Assembly: GCA_039881145.1 (NCBI GenBank)
Contig: JAYKKI010000005.1
Coordinates: 27,545,001-27,609,000, forward strand
Length of the DNA stretch: 64,000 nucleotides
DNA from: Druceiella hillmani
Lineage: Eukaryota; Arthropoda; Insecta; Lepidoptera; Hepialidae
Direction: 5' to 3'
The translations under genes were made by a program, and so were the position numbers. Positions 1 through 12,804 of the stretch are shown here, piece by piece (position 1 is the first letter of the stretch; each line of letters begins with the position of its first letter). A model generated the notes under the pieces. That model was not told where the DNA came from, ran no database searches, and worked only from the letters and a program-made list of their open reading frames with translations.

Positions 1-289
1 ATTTGGGTTGGGAAACCACGTTGTTTACTTCAATAAAATAAATACATTTGCTTCAATACTAAAATTGGTGTTCAGTTATTGGAAGGAAATTATTCAGGAC
101 ATTGCCGGGGTTAAAAACAGATTAACAACAAGAACAATTAATTTGTTGGAGCTAAAAATAGAAAATTATAAATTAATGATTTTTCCTTTATTTGTATTAT
201 GAGACCTATCTTAGTAGTAATTTGAAGGTTCTAAGTCAACGGGTAGTAGTTTTGATGAAGGAATCAGTACCTAAGTACAAGATGTTTCA

Positions 290-525
290 AAGACCTATCT
301 TCTTATTGCACTGAGTTAAAAGCTTGATTTGTAATGAGATGGGGCTATTTACCGTGACGTTTGATATCAATTTCAACTTGATACCTTTGATCGGTCTTGA
401 GAAAAATGGTACTGACAGACATACAGACGGACAATAAAATGATCCATTTTTCATTTTGATATACAGAACCTTAAAAAAGTGTCGGGATAAGATTCTTTCG
501 ATTAGTTTAAGGAAAACCATCCATT
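290..525 (+). repeat. Interspersed repeat tail (GACAGACA...GGACAA type)
   Basis: The stretch TTGATATCAATTTCAACTTG, GATACCTTTGATCGGTC, then ACAGACATACAGACGGACAA and a degraded ...ACAGAACCTT end resembles a common insect repeat that ends in TACGGAACCCT. Copies in either orientation occur at 14685-15000 and 53520-53790. Confidence 0.5.
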
Positions 526-949
526 GGACTTAGACGTATTATTGCAATATATTGCCGGGCGAATATCCCGACCTTTCTGATTTCAAAGCAAACTAATAAT
601 GACACTTTTATTGTTCAGAATGCGATAAAATGCTTGATACTTGGAAAATTTAGAATGCTCATCCACAAGTGGGATATTCATACGCTGGCATTTCGCATCT
701 AAAAGTAATAATACCTTTTATAAGTCCATATTACCTCTATGACCTCTTTTCTATTCATACATCATTCCTCTCCACCCCATCTTCATATATTTATATGCAT
801 GTATATATTTATTTGTATTTGAAATTTGTCAAATATCGAAGACTTAAAGTTCAAAATATAAGGCCAGAAGTTTTCTGTAAGTTCGCACAACTAATATCAG
901 TCTGTTGCTATTTAGATACGTAGGTATTTTAGTTAGTATAAGTTTCGTT

Positions 950-1064
950 AACTATGGAAGATTTTTCTTGAAGTAATAAGTTTGCTTTATGTATTTAGAT
1001 ACATTTAACTATAGAAGATTTTTCTTGAAGTAATAAGTTTGCCTTAAGTATTTAGACACATTTA
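950..1064 (+). repeat. Direct duplication, 57 bp
   Basis: Two copies (starts 950 and 1007) share GAAGATTTTTCTTGAAGTAA and TAAGTTTGC with few changes. Confidence 0.85.
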
Positions 1065-1232
1065 ATGTTAAAAACAAGAAATTAAATTACATCAAGTCGG
1101 TTATCAGAATTGGCGTCATCTATTGTTGGCAAGTGTACCAATTTTATAGGGGTTCCATTTGTTGAAGGTTCTTTAACCAGATTCTCGGATGCTTTGTATG
1201 GAATGCTGAATGGAATGCTCTTTCAAAAAAAG

Positions 1233-1265
1233 TATATAAAGAACACGTATAGTGTTCTTTATATA
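1233..1265. other. Perfect hairpin, 14-bp stem
   Basis: TATATAAAGAACAC (1233-1246), a 5-nt loop and GTGTTCTTTATATA (1252-1265) are exact complements. Confidence 0.6.
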
Positions 1266-3734
1266 TCTTATATGTTCTAACGTAGGCCACGTCGCCTCAT
1301 TTTGCATAGTGAAACTTATTACTTTCTTTAGAATTTCGTCTCACTTTTTCAAATTATATTCTCGAAATTGCTGCGATACGTACCCGCTCTTTCAAATTGT
1401 AGTATCATATCTAATGTCACTAATATCATAACGCTGTCTCCAGTTGGAATATGATAAGTGAAGATTATGAAACGCCTTATCACCTGATTCTCGTTCCGCC
1501 TGTATTTTCAAGATTGACCAAACTTCGTATATAATGTATATTTTTCGACGTTTATAAAATATATAATAAAAAATATAATATTAACATAATTATTTGAATT
1601 CTTTTTTTTCTTATTGTAAGATATATTCTGTAATTTAGTTATTAAAATATGTTCAAATAATATTAGAAAGAAATAAGTGACACACGAAACATGACCTTAT
1701 TCATTGGAGATCGTAAAACCCATAATTTGATCTGTCATATTAAAGCAAAATGAAAAAAAAATTAAATGATTCGGGTAATAAACAATAACAATAAATATCC
1801 TTAAACATAATGTTTAGCAATAACACGTTATGTTCAGCCATAATACTTTTATCATCATTAAATCGCTTACCTTGTGTTATCTATTTTTTTTTGTTCTGGC
1901 AACTCATTTAGTTTTTCATGCGTGGGCATTTTTTATTTGGCGTTTGGGGTCTCAGTTTTATTTTTGAAATAATAGCATAAATATATGAAGCCTTCTTTTA
2001 TTCCAGGATATATATTACCTACATTCAAAATTTCATTAAAACCCGTAGTCTATTTAAGCGCGAAAGAGAAACTAATAAGGTATAATATACGTAAAAGAAA
2101 AACTAACAAATAAATGTAAGGTTTCACTTTTATTATGTTAGTAGAGATACAAGGAAATCATACAGAATCAAACTGAGATCTCGTTAGAAGCGAGGGCTCT
2201 TAAATCCAAACTATGCATTTATATTCTAGTGAAATTGTTGAATTATTAAGTAAAGCAAATAACGTTATATTAAAAATCAATTCTCCCAGACGATATTGTA
2301 ACTTGTAACATAGAATCGAGCTAGAATCAAGTAGTTCATAAGTTCTATTTGAGTAGTGTTAGTGAACAATAGGAACGTAACAATTGGCCGCCAACGAGGT
2401 CATTAGTTATTCAACCTTTGATTTTCATCCCCTCTTGGAACTAAGTTTAGCTGTTGGAATTGCCACATATAAAAAAATAGGTGTTAATACATGAAGCTCT
2501 GTATTTGTTGTGTTCCGTTCAGTAAACAGATACAGATCATTTTGTAGTTTTATAATACAGTTTACTTAAGCTTGGTAATATTTTTTTGTGTAAATATTAA
2601 AAGCTTTAACGAAATTATATATTATTTATCGGATAGAAATGAACATAACAGAGTTTTACATTATCGTTTCGTAAACTTTACAGCGTCTGTATCGGTTGTT
2701 GCTTGCTACATAGTGTTTGGACGCACAAAAAAATTTAACCTTGTTTTTGTCTTTAGGGTATTGTGTAATCAACAATACCTTGTATGTTAACGACATTATG
2801 AACGTTTTTTGTTCATTTATAATAAGTTAACAAAATGTCTGAAAATATCATCGTTATATTTTATAATTGTATTCTTTTCCTATCATATATTTTTGTATTA
2901 TGAGGCTCATGAAGTCGTTAATCATATATGTAAAAGGTCGTTGCAATTTTACTTTTGGATGATTTTTACATATTTGTACATCTAATAAGCCTAATCCTAA
3001 ACACTTAATATTTTAATTTTTATTATAAAATTTCAGTTTTAGTTCTAAATAAAAAATTATTCCATTTTATTAGTTATTCCCTAAATCAATAATCATAAGG
3101 ATCTTTGAGCAACGCGGAGAATGGATTTTTTATTTTCTGCATTGTCCTGCATTGTATAATTCTGCGAATTTTCACAGTCGTTTTAGAGATAAATATCTGA
3201 ACTTCTCACACAGGATAAAAAACTTAATATAAACTTGATGAGTCTTAATAATTATACTAGCATGTAGCAAAGTTCGGCGTAATTAGTTAGTTTTAGTCAT
3301 AAAACTTAACGGTTATTCTACCGTAAAATTAAGAAATAATTTAATTAATTGAAGTAACCGAATTACTTGTAATTAAGATTCCAAGCATGAATGATTACGT
3401 TAAACGAAACACCACTCTATTTTAATTACAAACATATTTACGTGCGAGTAAATTAAGTTAAAAATAATTTTTCTTGTGGTAATTTAGGGTATATCTGTAC
3501 ATATATAAATAGAAGGTGTTATCTTTCTAGATATGAAAATATTATTTGAATATATAACACGAAACCCGACTAAAATATAGTTTCGAGTGAGCCAGTTCCT
3601 TAATGTAGTTTAGTAACGTGTTATTGGTTATTTTTATTTTATGAGTTAGTGTAAAATTAATAATTTAGGAAAATATAAACGTAATTCGAGACATAAACTT
3701 TCAGATCACCTCCCAACATTTTTCAGTTTTTACT

Positions 3735-3965
3735 CTAATCGGCAGTTAGTTTTTGCAAAAAGGCCTTACAGCGATTTTTACTGGTTAGTGGATCCATTTT
3801 GAGTACAAAGCCAAGTAGGCGCGCAGCGGAGGAAGGGGAACAGTGCGTCAGTCGCCATTCTGATAAATTCTTTTTTGCGAATATTTGGAGAGTGGCTGGT
3901 TCCAAGAAAATACAAAAAAAACCCTTTTCCCAAACTAATTGAGCGACAAAGTTTTCATTTTCCAA
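3735..3965 (-). other. GC-richer island with an open minus-strand frame
   Basis: A 76-codon frame starting MENENFVAQLVWEK is open; it has no recognised domain, and no splice or promoter context supports it. Recorded as unexplained; may be conserved noncoding DNA. Confidence 0.2.
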
Positions 3966-4439
3966 TTTTCGTTAAATAAATCGTAAACAGCTAACAGTAC
4001 ATTGATAATAATTATTAAGAAAGGCTCAAAATTATATTTTTTTAATATCTCTTTTATCTATTCTGGTATTAAAACTTTAAAGACACAACACGCTAAAAGT
4101 GGAGTAGTTGTATTATATATTGGAGTGAATAATAATAACCTCTTACGATATTTACAGGTGCTCTTCGCAAATTTATCAACACTTGCTTCGATCGAAATTG
4201 AATAAAATAAACTTATCCAAACCCTTCACCATTTTGCCGTTTGTACCTATTTCTTCAAGGATCAGTACGAAACGTCAGGTACAAAATGTCTGAGAAACTT
4301 TTTGTATTTTATTTCACAAAGTCGATGTACAAAGTTAATTTGTAGTTATTGTGAGACGCGTACGATTCGAATATTTTTCTCCGTGTTATTTTTATAATAC
4401 GTTATTATTATTATTCTATTAAAGTTCATTGAAAGTTTT

Positions 4440-4595
4440 AAATGCGTTTTTGTCCTAATTAGCACACTTTTTTTCACGTTTAATTTCATCATGTCGGCGA
4501 TGGTAGGCTCGTTAGATGCAGCTTGCTTCTTAATATCATTACTTGGGTTAATTGTATTTTTTATGGTTTGAGCGTAAGACATTTTTGAAATAGAT
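4440..4595 (-). pseudogene. Possible jockey-clade LINE ORF1 fragment
   Basis: The minus strand encodes MSYAQTIKNTINPSNDIKKQ then AASNEPTIADMMKLNVKKS. An SYA motif followed by a polar linker and a short helix (ADMMK) resembles the C-terminal part of jockey-like ORF1 proteins. The frame continues without clear homology to 4346 and is flanked on its upstream side by a TA microsatellite. The identification is tentative. Confidence 0.35.
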
Positions 4596-4596
4596 G

Positions 4597-4597
4597 A

Positions 4598-4639
<42 letters not shown>
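4597..4639. repeat. (TA)n microsatellite
   Basis: About 20 TA units with a TATG interruption at the left end, immediately after the possible LINE fragment. Confidence 0.95.
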
Positions 4640-4644
<5 letters not shown>

Positions 4645-4699
4645 CCTTAAGTTTAAATACGCGTAACAGCGTGCACAGATAACAGCGTTTTAACAATTT

Positions 4700-5762
4700 A
4701 TTAAAATTAATCAATTAGATACATACAAAAATGTTAAAATATACGAAATTTTTCAATAGCGACAATCGTATATAATCGTAATAGCGCTTATATTTCTTTA
4801 CTAAATTCATTGAACTAAAAAACAACGAACCTTTTATCGTATTATCTTAGAAATTATGCAAATATAAGAGCAACTGTGAGTACACACTTTATTAAACACG
4901 TAGAGACAAACTAAAACACCATTCGTTATAAATTTAAGTAGCTGTTGCTTACTTCTCGCTACAAGTAATTGAAGAAAATATATCTAAGTTCAATTTCTTG
5001 AATTGTCGTCTACAAAGTGTATTATGCACATAGTTGCATACTGCATACATTTAAAAAATATGCTTGAATAAAGCTTAAATATTAGATTTAAAATTTTTAC
5101 AGCATAATGCAAAATATAAATATATAAAAAACAAACAAAAATTGAACAAGAGTTACAAAGCCAAAGTTTTCAGTATTTGGGTCATTTGTTCCCAAGGACA
5201 AGTGTTTGAAAAAGTAAAGTAGCTACTTAGGTAAATAAATGTGTGTCGTGTTTTAAAAGTGGAACACCGTCGGCGCGTTACGTATATGTTAAAAGCCAAT
5301 ATGTTTATATCATAATTTGGATTTGTTTTTGAACGCGGGTTTATGAAAGATTTTGACTAGTTGATATTTCACAAACATATTATCTGACGGGGCAATAACA
5401 AATGCACAAAGGAAATTAGATTTGTTTAAAGTAATTAAACAATTCAATATTTTTATGATAGTTTTTTTCGAATTCCGTAGCCGAATTACGTCAGAATGAA
5501 ATCATTATAATTTTGCCGTGTCTATCTGCCCGTCCGTATGTGACAGCATCATAATTATTTCAGATTGACTGTTATGGAATTTTTAGATAGTGAAGTAAAT
5601 ACATTTTTTTATTGTATTTACATTTTTTAAATATTTTTAGCACCTCACTGTACGTTAATTTAGAAATGAAAGAAATTGACTACTGGACCCCAAGATTTAG
5701 TGTCGTTGAAGAGAAATTATCGAATTTCATTTATTATATATAACATACATACATACATACAA

Positions 5763-5849
<87 letters not shown>

Positions 5850-6950
5850 CATGTACGTTATATATGCATAAAAGTGTAATTAAACATATAAAATTACGAT
5901 TTATATGTAAAAAATAGAGAAATGAAATTTAATTTCTTGGATTAGCTTTTATTAAAATGTAGTCCTGCATCATTAATATATATTATTTCATATTTTGAGA
6001 ATTATTCTAATAAGGAGCTTATAGTACTGACACAACTGTTTTATCACAACTGTTTAAATCTATCACTTTTTTAAATATTTTCAATGCACAGAATTCACTC
6101 TGTTGCAATTTTATTGTATGTATAATGCACGATACTTTGCTTGCCTATTTTTTTTATTGGGGGTCCGTGCTATAAAATGAAAAATGGAACTGAATTTTAC
6201 ATTATTACATTTTATCATCCCACATACATGGCACTAACTAACCTTTTGTAAAATAAAATACTCGAAAAATTGTTTTATCACTTTGCAAATAATGTTTGGT
6301 ATCGCTTAAAAGGGCTTATTATGAAGATTACAACAATATTTTTTTCATAATATTTAATTGCGTATTTAAAAAGACGTTCTAAAAAAAATATGCAAAAATT
6401 CTACATATTATCCGCAAATAATTCATAAAAAAGAGGGTTGGTAAAACCTGACCAGTAGATAACAGGAAAATTATAGAAATTATCCTAAATCTTTTATTAA
6501 GTATTAACGCCTGTGAAAAATATATTAGGAAATATATGTACGTTGTGAAAAATTAATATTTGCAAATAGTTTAATGAAAATACTGTTTGCTCTTAAATAT
6601 TCATAAGCGCCTAAATGTGTATACAACTCTCGTAGCGCGTGTTCTGCTCGTTTTTATACGAAAATTTTGGAATCCAACTACGCTGCTTTTCCACATGGTT
6701 TAACTTTCTTAATGTTAAATAGAAAATAATGTTCTTAATATTAATCTACTTAATATTTTTATATAATTTTTGTACAAATTTGACGACTATTTAACTGATT
6801 AATGAGTTTATATTATACAATAAAAACACCATTTTTTCCATTTTAAGGCAGTCAATTTTGCATTTTTCTTTCACTTAAGAAAAATAAATTCACTCAATCG
6901 CTATTGATTTTTAAATACAAATGTTTATTATATGTAAAACAATATCATAC
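4700..6950. other. No gene seen
   Basis: AT-rich DNA with the TA microsatellite at 5764-5858 and a TCTATCTGCCCGTCCGTATG word near 5523, probably another trace of the GGTTCCGTA-type repeat. Confidence 0.5.
5764..5858. repeat. (TA)n microsatellite
   Basis: Interrupted TA run, preceded by (CATA)n at 5742-5760. The all-Ile/Tyr frame across it is an artefact. Confidence 0.95.
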
Positions 6951-6959
6951 TTCGTCATA

Positions 6960-7140
6960 AAGCCGCAACGTCATTTCAATGAGAACACGGACATCGATAC
7001 CAATTAGGGCGGACGGATCAGTACCGTGTCTAATTGGACCGGAAGTCATCGGATCGAATTGCCAAGGGGCGCACGGGTTTCTCGCGTTTCGCTGCGCATT
7101 GCAACTTAATTATTGCAGCATCTTGATCTGCCCCAGATTG
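6960..7140 (+). other. GC-richer island, possible cis-regulatory DNA
   Basis: This 180-bp island holds CCAATTAG (7000) and CTAATTGG (7030) as an inverted pair of homeodomain-type cores, and another AACTTAATTATTGC near 7105. There is no convincing frame or repeat match. Regulatory function is inferred from composition only. Confidence 0.3.
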
Positions 7141-7539
7141 ATTGGTGTTTATATATGTATGTGTGTTTTTAGCATATATTTACTTCTTTATATTTATGTA
7201 TATATTTATTGGAGCTCCATTATTACTCATTTTTCTTAATTATATTATGCAAGACATTTTATCCAATGGCAACTGCTAATTTTAATTAAGTTGATAAAAG
7301 GATATTTAATTTTTTATATGGTTTCAACTTTTTCAATTGGTGTTTAAAACTAGCTGGCAACTAATAAAGTTTACATCTCAATATTTGGGTGTTAATTCAT
7401 ATCATAGACAAACAGTATATTTTCACTTCCTGCCTAAAGGATGCGCTGTTTTTACTATCGCAGTAGGGAAACGTAAGAGTAGATAATGCGAAATTAATCT
7501 GTAATTCGTTTTAATAAAGCTTTTTAATTTTCGTGAATT

Positions 7540-7742
7540 TAATGAAGGATGTCGCCTTGGATGAGAATTATCGGAAGCACCAAAATTTCCTTCTTTGAAT
7601 TTTTAAAACCAATGGTTGGTTGTGACAGAGCAGGGTACACATTAACCAGTGGTTGTGATACACTGCACGTTGCTTCACTAGCTTTTTGCCTTAATCGTAT
7701 TTATGAAGCAGAGCTCTCTAAGTTTTCTTCGTGAAATTTCCA
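7540..7742 (-). pseudogene. Mariner-like transposase remnant, N-terminal part (copy 1)
   Basis: The minus strand encodes WFxKFKEGNF then SDNSHPRRHPS, the mariner WF..F..G.F.......SGRP signature at the end of the helix-turn-helix region, preceded by degraded IRLRQKASEAT-like sequence resembling LGHKASEA of mariner. It shares the block around 7582-7600 with 31037-31056. Stops and shifts make it nonfunctional. Confidence 0.6.
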
Positions 7743-8214
7743 TTTCACTTTTATTCTTTACTCGCCTAAATTTAGTTGTATATAAGAGATAGATATAGAA
7801 GACTAAACGCTTAAAGACTATACCTTACCTTAGAGACGTTCCAGAAGTTTCTATAACATTCAGAAATCGTCAAAAAAGTGGTGAATTTATTATCTCATTA
7901 TAATTTATTTGTTTTTTAGTAGTTTTGAGATTATTTAAATTATTAAGGAGAAAAATAAAAAAACATTTTTACGTTGTATAGTGCAAGTAATTTATAAAAA
8001 TTAAGAGACAGTAAAATATAATTTCTCCTCCAATCTGTCTCATATTCCACCTTTTTTCCCGTGTTTCAACATAATAGTTAATAATAAAAATATAATAGTT
8101 AATAATCAATTATTTACTGATTTATTTACTATTTATTTATGTACTTTAATGTATACATTTGATACGAGTTTTATTGCTACGAGAGCAATATCTTATAGCC
8201 AACTAGAACACCAG

Positions 8215-8300
8215 TTTAGTCCAGGCCGGGAATCGAACCCGGACCCTCACGGTGTGTTGCGCCGTCAAAGCTTTGAACAATCCCACACACCACGAAGACG
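8215..8300 (-). mobile_element. tRNA-derived SINE fragment
   Basis: The minus strand contains CCGGGTTCGATTCCCGGCC, an excellent Pol III B box with paired flanks, preceded by CACCGTGAGGGT and a degraded upstream arm. No complete cloverleaf can be drawn, so a SINE head is more likely than a tRNA gene. Confidence 0.5.
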
Positions 8301-8354
8301 AATAAAGTAATTAGTAATAAACAGTATTATAAAGAGATAGATTATGCAAAATGA

Positions 8355-9420
8355 AATAATTTTTAACTGACTTCAAAAAAAGACGGAGGTTCTCAATTCG
8401 TTGGAATCTTTTTTATGTATGTTCAGTGATGATTATTTACTGAGTGGACCGATTTCGATGATTCTTTTGAATCTTAATTTGAATCCTAATTTTATGCTTT
8501 TGGAAGAGTGTATTATAGGGGTATTATAAATGGTCCCATATAAATATGATGATGATCTGACGATGAAGTCCGGAAATGAACGATGGAATTCTTTAACAAA
8601 TGGCAGTAAAACAACTATGAATCGAGATATTTTCTACGGTAGTTGTTATTTGCAAAATAACTACACCACATACCATATCAGGGTCTGATGAGTTCTGGAG
8701 ATAAACAATGGAACTCCTTAACGGATGTTAGTAAATCAACTGTGATTAAAGGTATTTGCTACTATTAGTTGTTATGTTGCAAAATAACTGCACCGTCGAC
8801 TAGGTTAGGGTCTGATGATGAGTTCTGGAGATAAACAATGGAACTCTTTAACGCATGGTAGTAACTTAAACGTGATTAAAAATATCTGCTACTAGTAGTT
8901 GTTAGTTTGCCAAATAACTACACCGTCGACCAGCTCGGTGTATGATGATATGTGCTAGAGATGAACAATGGAACTCCTTAATGTATGATAGTAAATTAAA
9001 CATAATTCCAGATATTAACTCTTTGCAAAATAACTACGTGATCGACTATGTCAGAATCTCATGATATGTTCTAGAGATGAACAATGGAACTCCTTATCTG
9101 CTGGTAGTAAATCAACCGTGATACTGGTAGTTTTTATTTGGCAAAATAACTGCACCTTCAAACAGGTTAGGATGTGATGGCGAGTGCTGAAGATGAATAA
9201 TGTAACTTCTTAATGGATGGTAGTAAATCAATCGTGATTCAATATATTTGCTATTGGTTAGTCGTTAATTTAGTTATTACTTTGCTAAATGTGATATTGA
9301 ATTTTAAAAATGGAAAACGGATATCCTCCTATGGTAGTTGTTACTTTGCAATATCTGATATTGGATTTCGAATATGGAAAACGGAACTCCTCAACGGCTA
9401 ACAGATAACCACTGGCGGCT
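8355..9420 (+). repeat. Interspersed repeat holding a diverged array of about 125-bp units
   Basis: The stretch opens with AACTGACTTCAAAAAAAGAC and GGAGGTTCTCAATTCG, an opening I associate with a very common lepidopteran repeat. From about 8546 to 9420 about seven diverged units follow, each with a GGAGATAAACAATGGAACTC-like core, AGTAAATCAAC, and TTTGCAAAATAACTACACC. Unit boundaries fall near 8546, 8681, 8807, 8941, 9055 and 9171. Open frames here are by-products of the repeat. Confidence 0.6.
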
Positions 9421-9538
9421 AATATTGTCGCTTCATTTCTATGGATTTTTGATTATTATACAAAATTCTATGAAAGGAAATAATAGAATGTTAGGTATAG
9501 TATGATGATTAATATTATTAATCATTAAAATTCTAAAA

Positions 9539-9935
9539 TGAAATATTTTTTAAAAAACCGATTTCATAAGAAAGTAGGCACCGAAAAGTAAAAAATAATT
9601 AACTCAAAATAGGTTCCTACTTTTCGGCAATATATAACTAAGTATTTATTTTTGAAGTCGGTGCCAGCATCACCGATCAACTTAAACAAATGTAAAATTT
9701 TATATTATAAACACGCCCTTTATGAATTTATTTCGTATTGCGAGTACATTAGAATTTAATGTTTTAAATTTACACTACAAATTAAATTAAATTATAAATT
9801 TGTTTCAGTTGGTCGACAGTGCTGGCACCGACTTCAAAAATAAGTAGCTTAGTTATTTATCGCGAATAAGTAGGTACTTAATTTCTTACTTTTCACTACC
9901 TACTTTTTTTGAAGTCGGGTTTTTTAAAAATATTT
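9539..9935. mobile_element. Foldback element (long inverted repeat)
   Basis: The left arm (9539-9690) and right arm (9800-9935) are imperfect reverse complements. Matching blocks include TTTTTGAAGTCGGTGCCAGC on the left with its complement at 9820-9841, and an AAAAAACCGA end facing TCGGGTTTTTT. The left arm has a further internal palindrome (CCGAAAAGTA / TACTTTTCGG). No coding capacity; nonautonomous DNA element. Confidence 0.75.
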
Positions 9936-9939
9936 TGTA

Positions 9940-11865
9940 TTAAACTGTGATAATTATTTTTTACACGTCTCAGCATATTATGATCACAATTCGTTTCTTT
10001 TTTTGTATTGGACCTAAAGAGTTCAGTTGCTGTCACTAATTCGAAAATCGTTCAATAGACTTAGAAGCTAAAAATATACTTCAGTTTCTGTCTGTGTTAA
10101 GACGTGTTTCAATATAACTTATATTAAAAGGTATTACAGATGAAATAGTTTGCTTAGTTAGCGTTCATACCCGATGTTATTGTGGCAATGCTGTCTGTCC
10201 TTGTTGACGGCAGTTTAACAGAGGCTTCCAACTTCTGAACAAAATAAAATAGAGATGTGACATTTACATAGTGTAATTAGGATTTCTTTTATCTGAACAT
10301 CTAGTAAGTTAGTGAAAAGAGCTTTTCAATTTGTTTTCGTTAAAAATAACAATGCGAAAATCCGTCAATGTTACCTGTTTATTGTAGATCAATTTTGTTA
10401 TTAGGTAGGCCAAATATTGTCCCCTAGCCAATGAAATTCCTAATCGATATTGCAAATATCTCGTAATACGCATAATAAATAATAAGTTTAATTTTATCTG
10501 TACACCAATTGGTTTGTATCCTATTAAATATTTAATAATTTTTTTTTTAAATCCTAGCAAATATTTAATAGAATACAAGCAAATGTAAGTAAATTTTACA
10601 TATAGCAAATGAAAGTAAATACATTATCCTTTTTAAATTATAAAGTATATATTAATTATATCATAGTGTATGTGGCCTTAAATAATATGGGTACACAAAC
10701 CTCGCAGTGCACATCCGGCTTGTGTTTGTCCGGTTCTGCATAAGGTGGTGATTATCATTCCATGTCAGCAAGTTCCTGTTATATATTAGTACGTATATTT
10801 TTTACCCCATTTCATATCATGAATTTTACTGACAATTATATTTTAGTTAAGGGGAGTTAGTTATATCAGCTAAAATGATAAACACGTAGCTCCCAAGTTT
10901 AAACAGTTACTGATATAATTCATTTTTATCACCTCAAGTAATATTTCGTTTTGGTTGTTATGTGATTGTAAGTTACAATAAAAAAAAACATTGAATAAAA
11001 AAATATTTGATTCGTTCCCCACTCACAAACCGAATTGCCACTTAAAGTTTATTTAATACATATTATTGTTAGGGTATCCCTAAAGGGACCAAAATTGAAT
11101 ATAAAACAATTCCTCTGCAAGCCTTTGTCACGAAGGCTTGCGTCTTCCAGAAAAATGATGTCGGAGAGAGGGCATTTATTTTTCAAGTGCCGTCATAGAG
11201 TGATGTGTGATGCGCTTTGCGACATGCGATGCTGTCATAACAAAAAAATATATTAAAACCACAAACGAGAATACAGATGTTTATTTTTTTATTATCACGG
11301 TTAATATCAAATGAAAAATTTTAGAATCATCAGTGTACTATCATGGGTACCGAAAATAAACCGAAATAACCGGATATGGTCAAACTAAATAATGAAAAAT
11401 AATATATTTCATTCGATTTTTCGCTTTTCATACTTAATATCGTTCAAGTATATATTAGTGGAAAATGTAGACGTTTGAAATGGTTTCGTTTTATACCCCT
11501 GGATCTTACATTCGCTTCAGTACCGTTTATGTCCCTATATCAACCAGGAACCAATATTCTGGACATTCTCCTGTCGTGCGACTCTTAGAATCTCTCAAGT
11601 CGGCGATGAATCCCTCGATTGAAAATCTTAGGAATATGACCATACGGTTTTAAGTGGGTGGATATCTGTTTCAGTATTTAAATTTAGCAGTTGCTGTCGT
11701 TGTTATAAAATTTATTCGTTTTTAAAGACTTTTTGTTTTCTATTTATAATGTCGAAGTAATTTACTTAGCGTAACTAAAACGAATATTTAAGTTTGAAAT
11801 TTTCTTTGCCATTTTTGAAATGTTATACCAAGGTTTCACAAATATATCACATTTACATTGTTTAT
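9940..11865. other. No gene seen
   Basis: AT-rich DNA; GC-richer short blocks at 10690-10760, 11030-11240 and 11500-11640 are unexplained. Frames at 10309-10608 and 11035-11256 show no known domain. Confidence 0.5.
11117..11141. other. Perfect hairpin, 9-bp GC-richer stem
   Basis: GCAAGCCTT and AAGGCTTGC flank a 7-nt loop within the GC-richer block 11030-11240. Confidence 0.5.
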
Positions 11866-11869
11866 GACG

Positions 11870-12800
11870 ACTTTGGAGCATATTAGAGTACCAAAATATC
11901 TCTCCTATGATAATATATACGTCACTATGTTATACCTGAAATGTTTGAAGCATATTCGAGTACCAAGTTTACGTCCTCTCCTAGACAATATCTAAAATAA
12001 CAAAGTTAAATGACAGTATTTAATGCAATTTCAATACGCCCACGTCACTATGTGATACCTGACGTGTTTGAAGCATATTAGAGTTCCAAAGTTTACGCCC
12101 TCTCCTAGACAATATCTAAAATAACAAAGTTAAATGACAGTATTTAATGCAATTTCAATACGCCCACGTCACTATGTGATACCTGACGTGTTTGAAGCAT
12201 ATTAGAGTTCCAAAGTTTACGCCCTCTCCTAGACAATATCTAAAATAACAAAGTTAAATGACAGTATTTAATGCAATTTCAATACGCCCACGTCACTATG
12301 TGATACCTGACGTGTTTGAAGCATATTAGAGTTCCAAAGTTTACGCCCTCTCCTACACAATATCTAAAATAACAAAGTTAAATGACAGTATCTAATGCAA
12401 TTTAAATACGCCCACGTCACTGTGTGACACCTGACATGTTTGAATCATATCAGAGTTCCAAAGTTTACGCCCTCTCCTAGACAATATCTAAAATAACAAA
12501 GTTAAATGACAGTATCTAATGCAATTTCAATACGCCCACGTCGCTATGTGATAACTGAAATGTTTGAAGCATATCCGAGTACCAAGTTTACGCCCTCTGT
12601 TGGACAATATAAAAATAATAAAGTTAAATGACAGTATCTAATGCAATTTCAATACACCCACGTTACTGTGTGATACCTGACATGTTTGAAGCATATCCGA
12701 GTTCCAAAGTTTACGCCCTCTCCTAGACAATATCTAAAATAACAAAGTTAAACGACATTATCTAATCAAGACGCCCACGTCACTCTGTGATACCGCAAAC
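11870..12800 (+). repeat. Satellite-like tandem array, 124-bp unit
   Basis: The GTCAC(T)ATGT mark recurs at 11921, 12044, 12168, 12292, 12416, 12540, 12662 and 12779, giving periods of 123, 124, 124, 124, 124, 122 and 117. The units from 12044 to 12415 are almost identical, the outer ones diverged, as expected for recent expansion in the middle by unequal exchange. Each unit carries TACGCCCTCTCCTAGACAAT and a CGCCCACGTCAC box. No coding capacity. Confidence 0.9.
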
Positions 12801-12804
12801 ATAG

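Larger units (their letters stand above)
526..3734. other. No gene seen
   Basis: AT-rich DNA with the duplication at 950-1064 and hairpin at 1233-1265. The short frames at 669-923 and 2572-2790 have no recognisable product. Confidence 0.5.

Noticed and set aside
8215..8300. Minus-strand tRNA gene
   Set aside because: Only the B box and T-arm region are good; no acceptor stem or anticodon arm can be formed, so it is listed as a SINE fragment.
11870..12800. CRISPR-like array
   Set aside because: The whole unit repeats without unique spacers, and the sequence is eukaryotic; it is a satellite-type tandem repeat.
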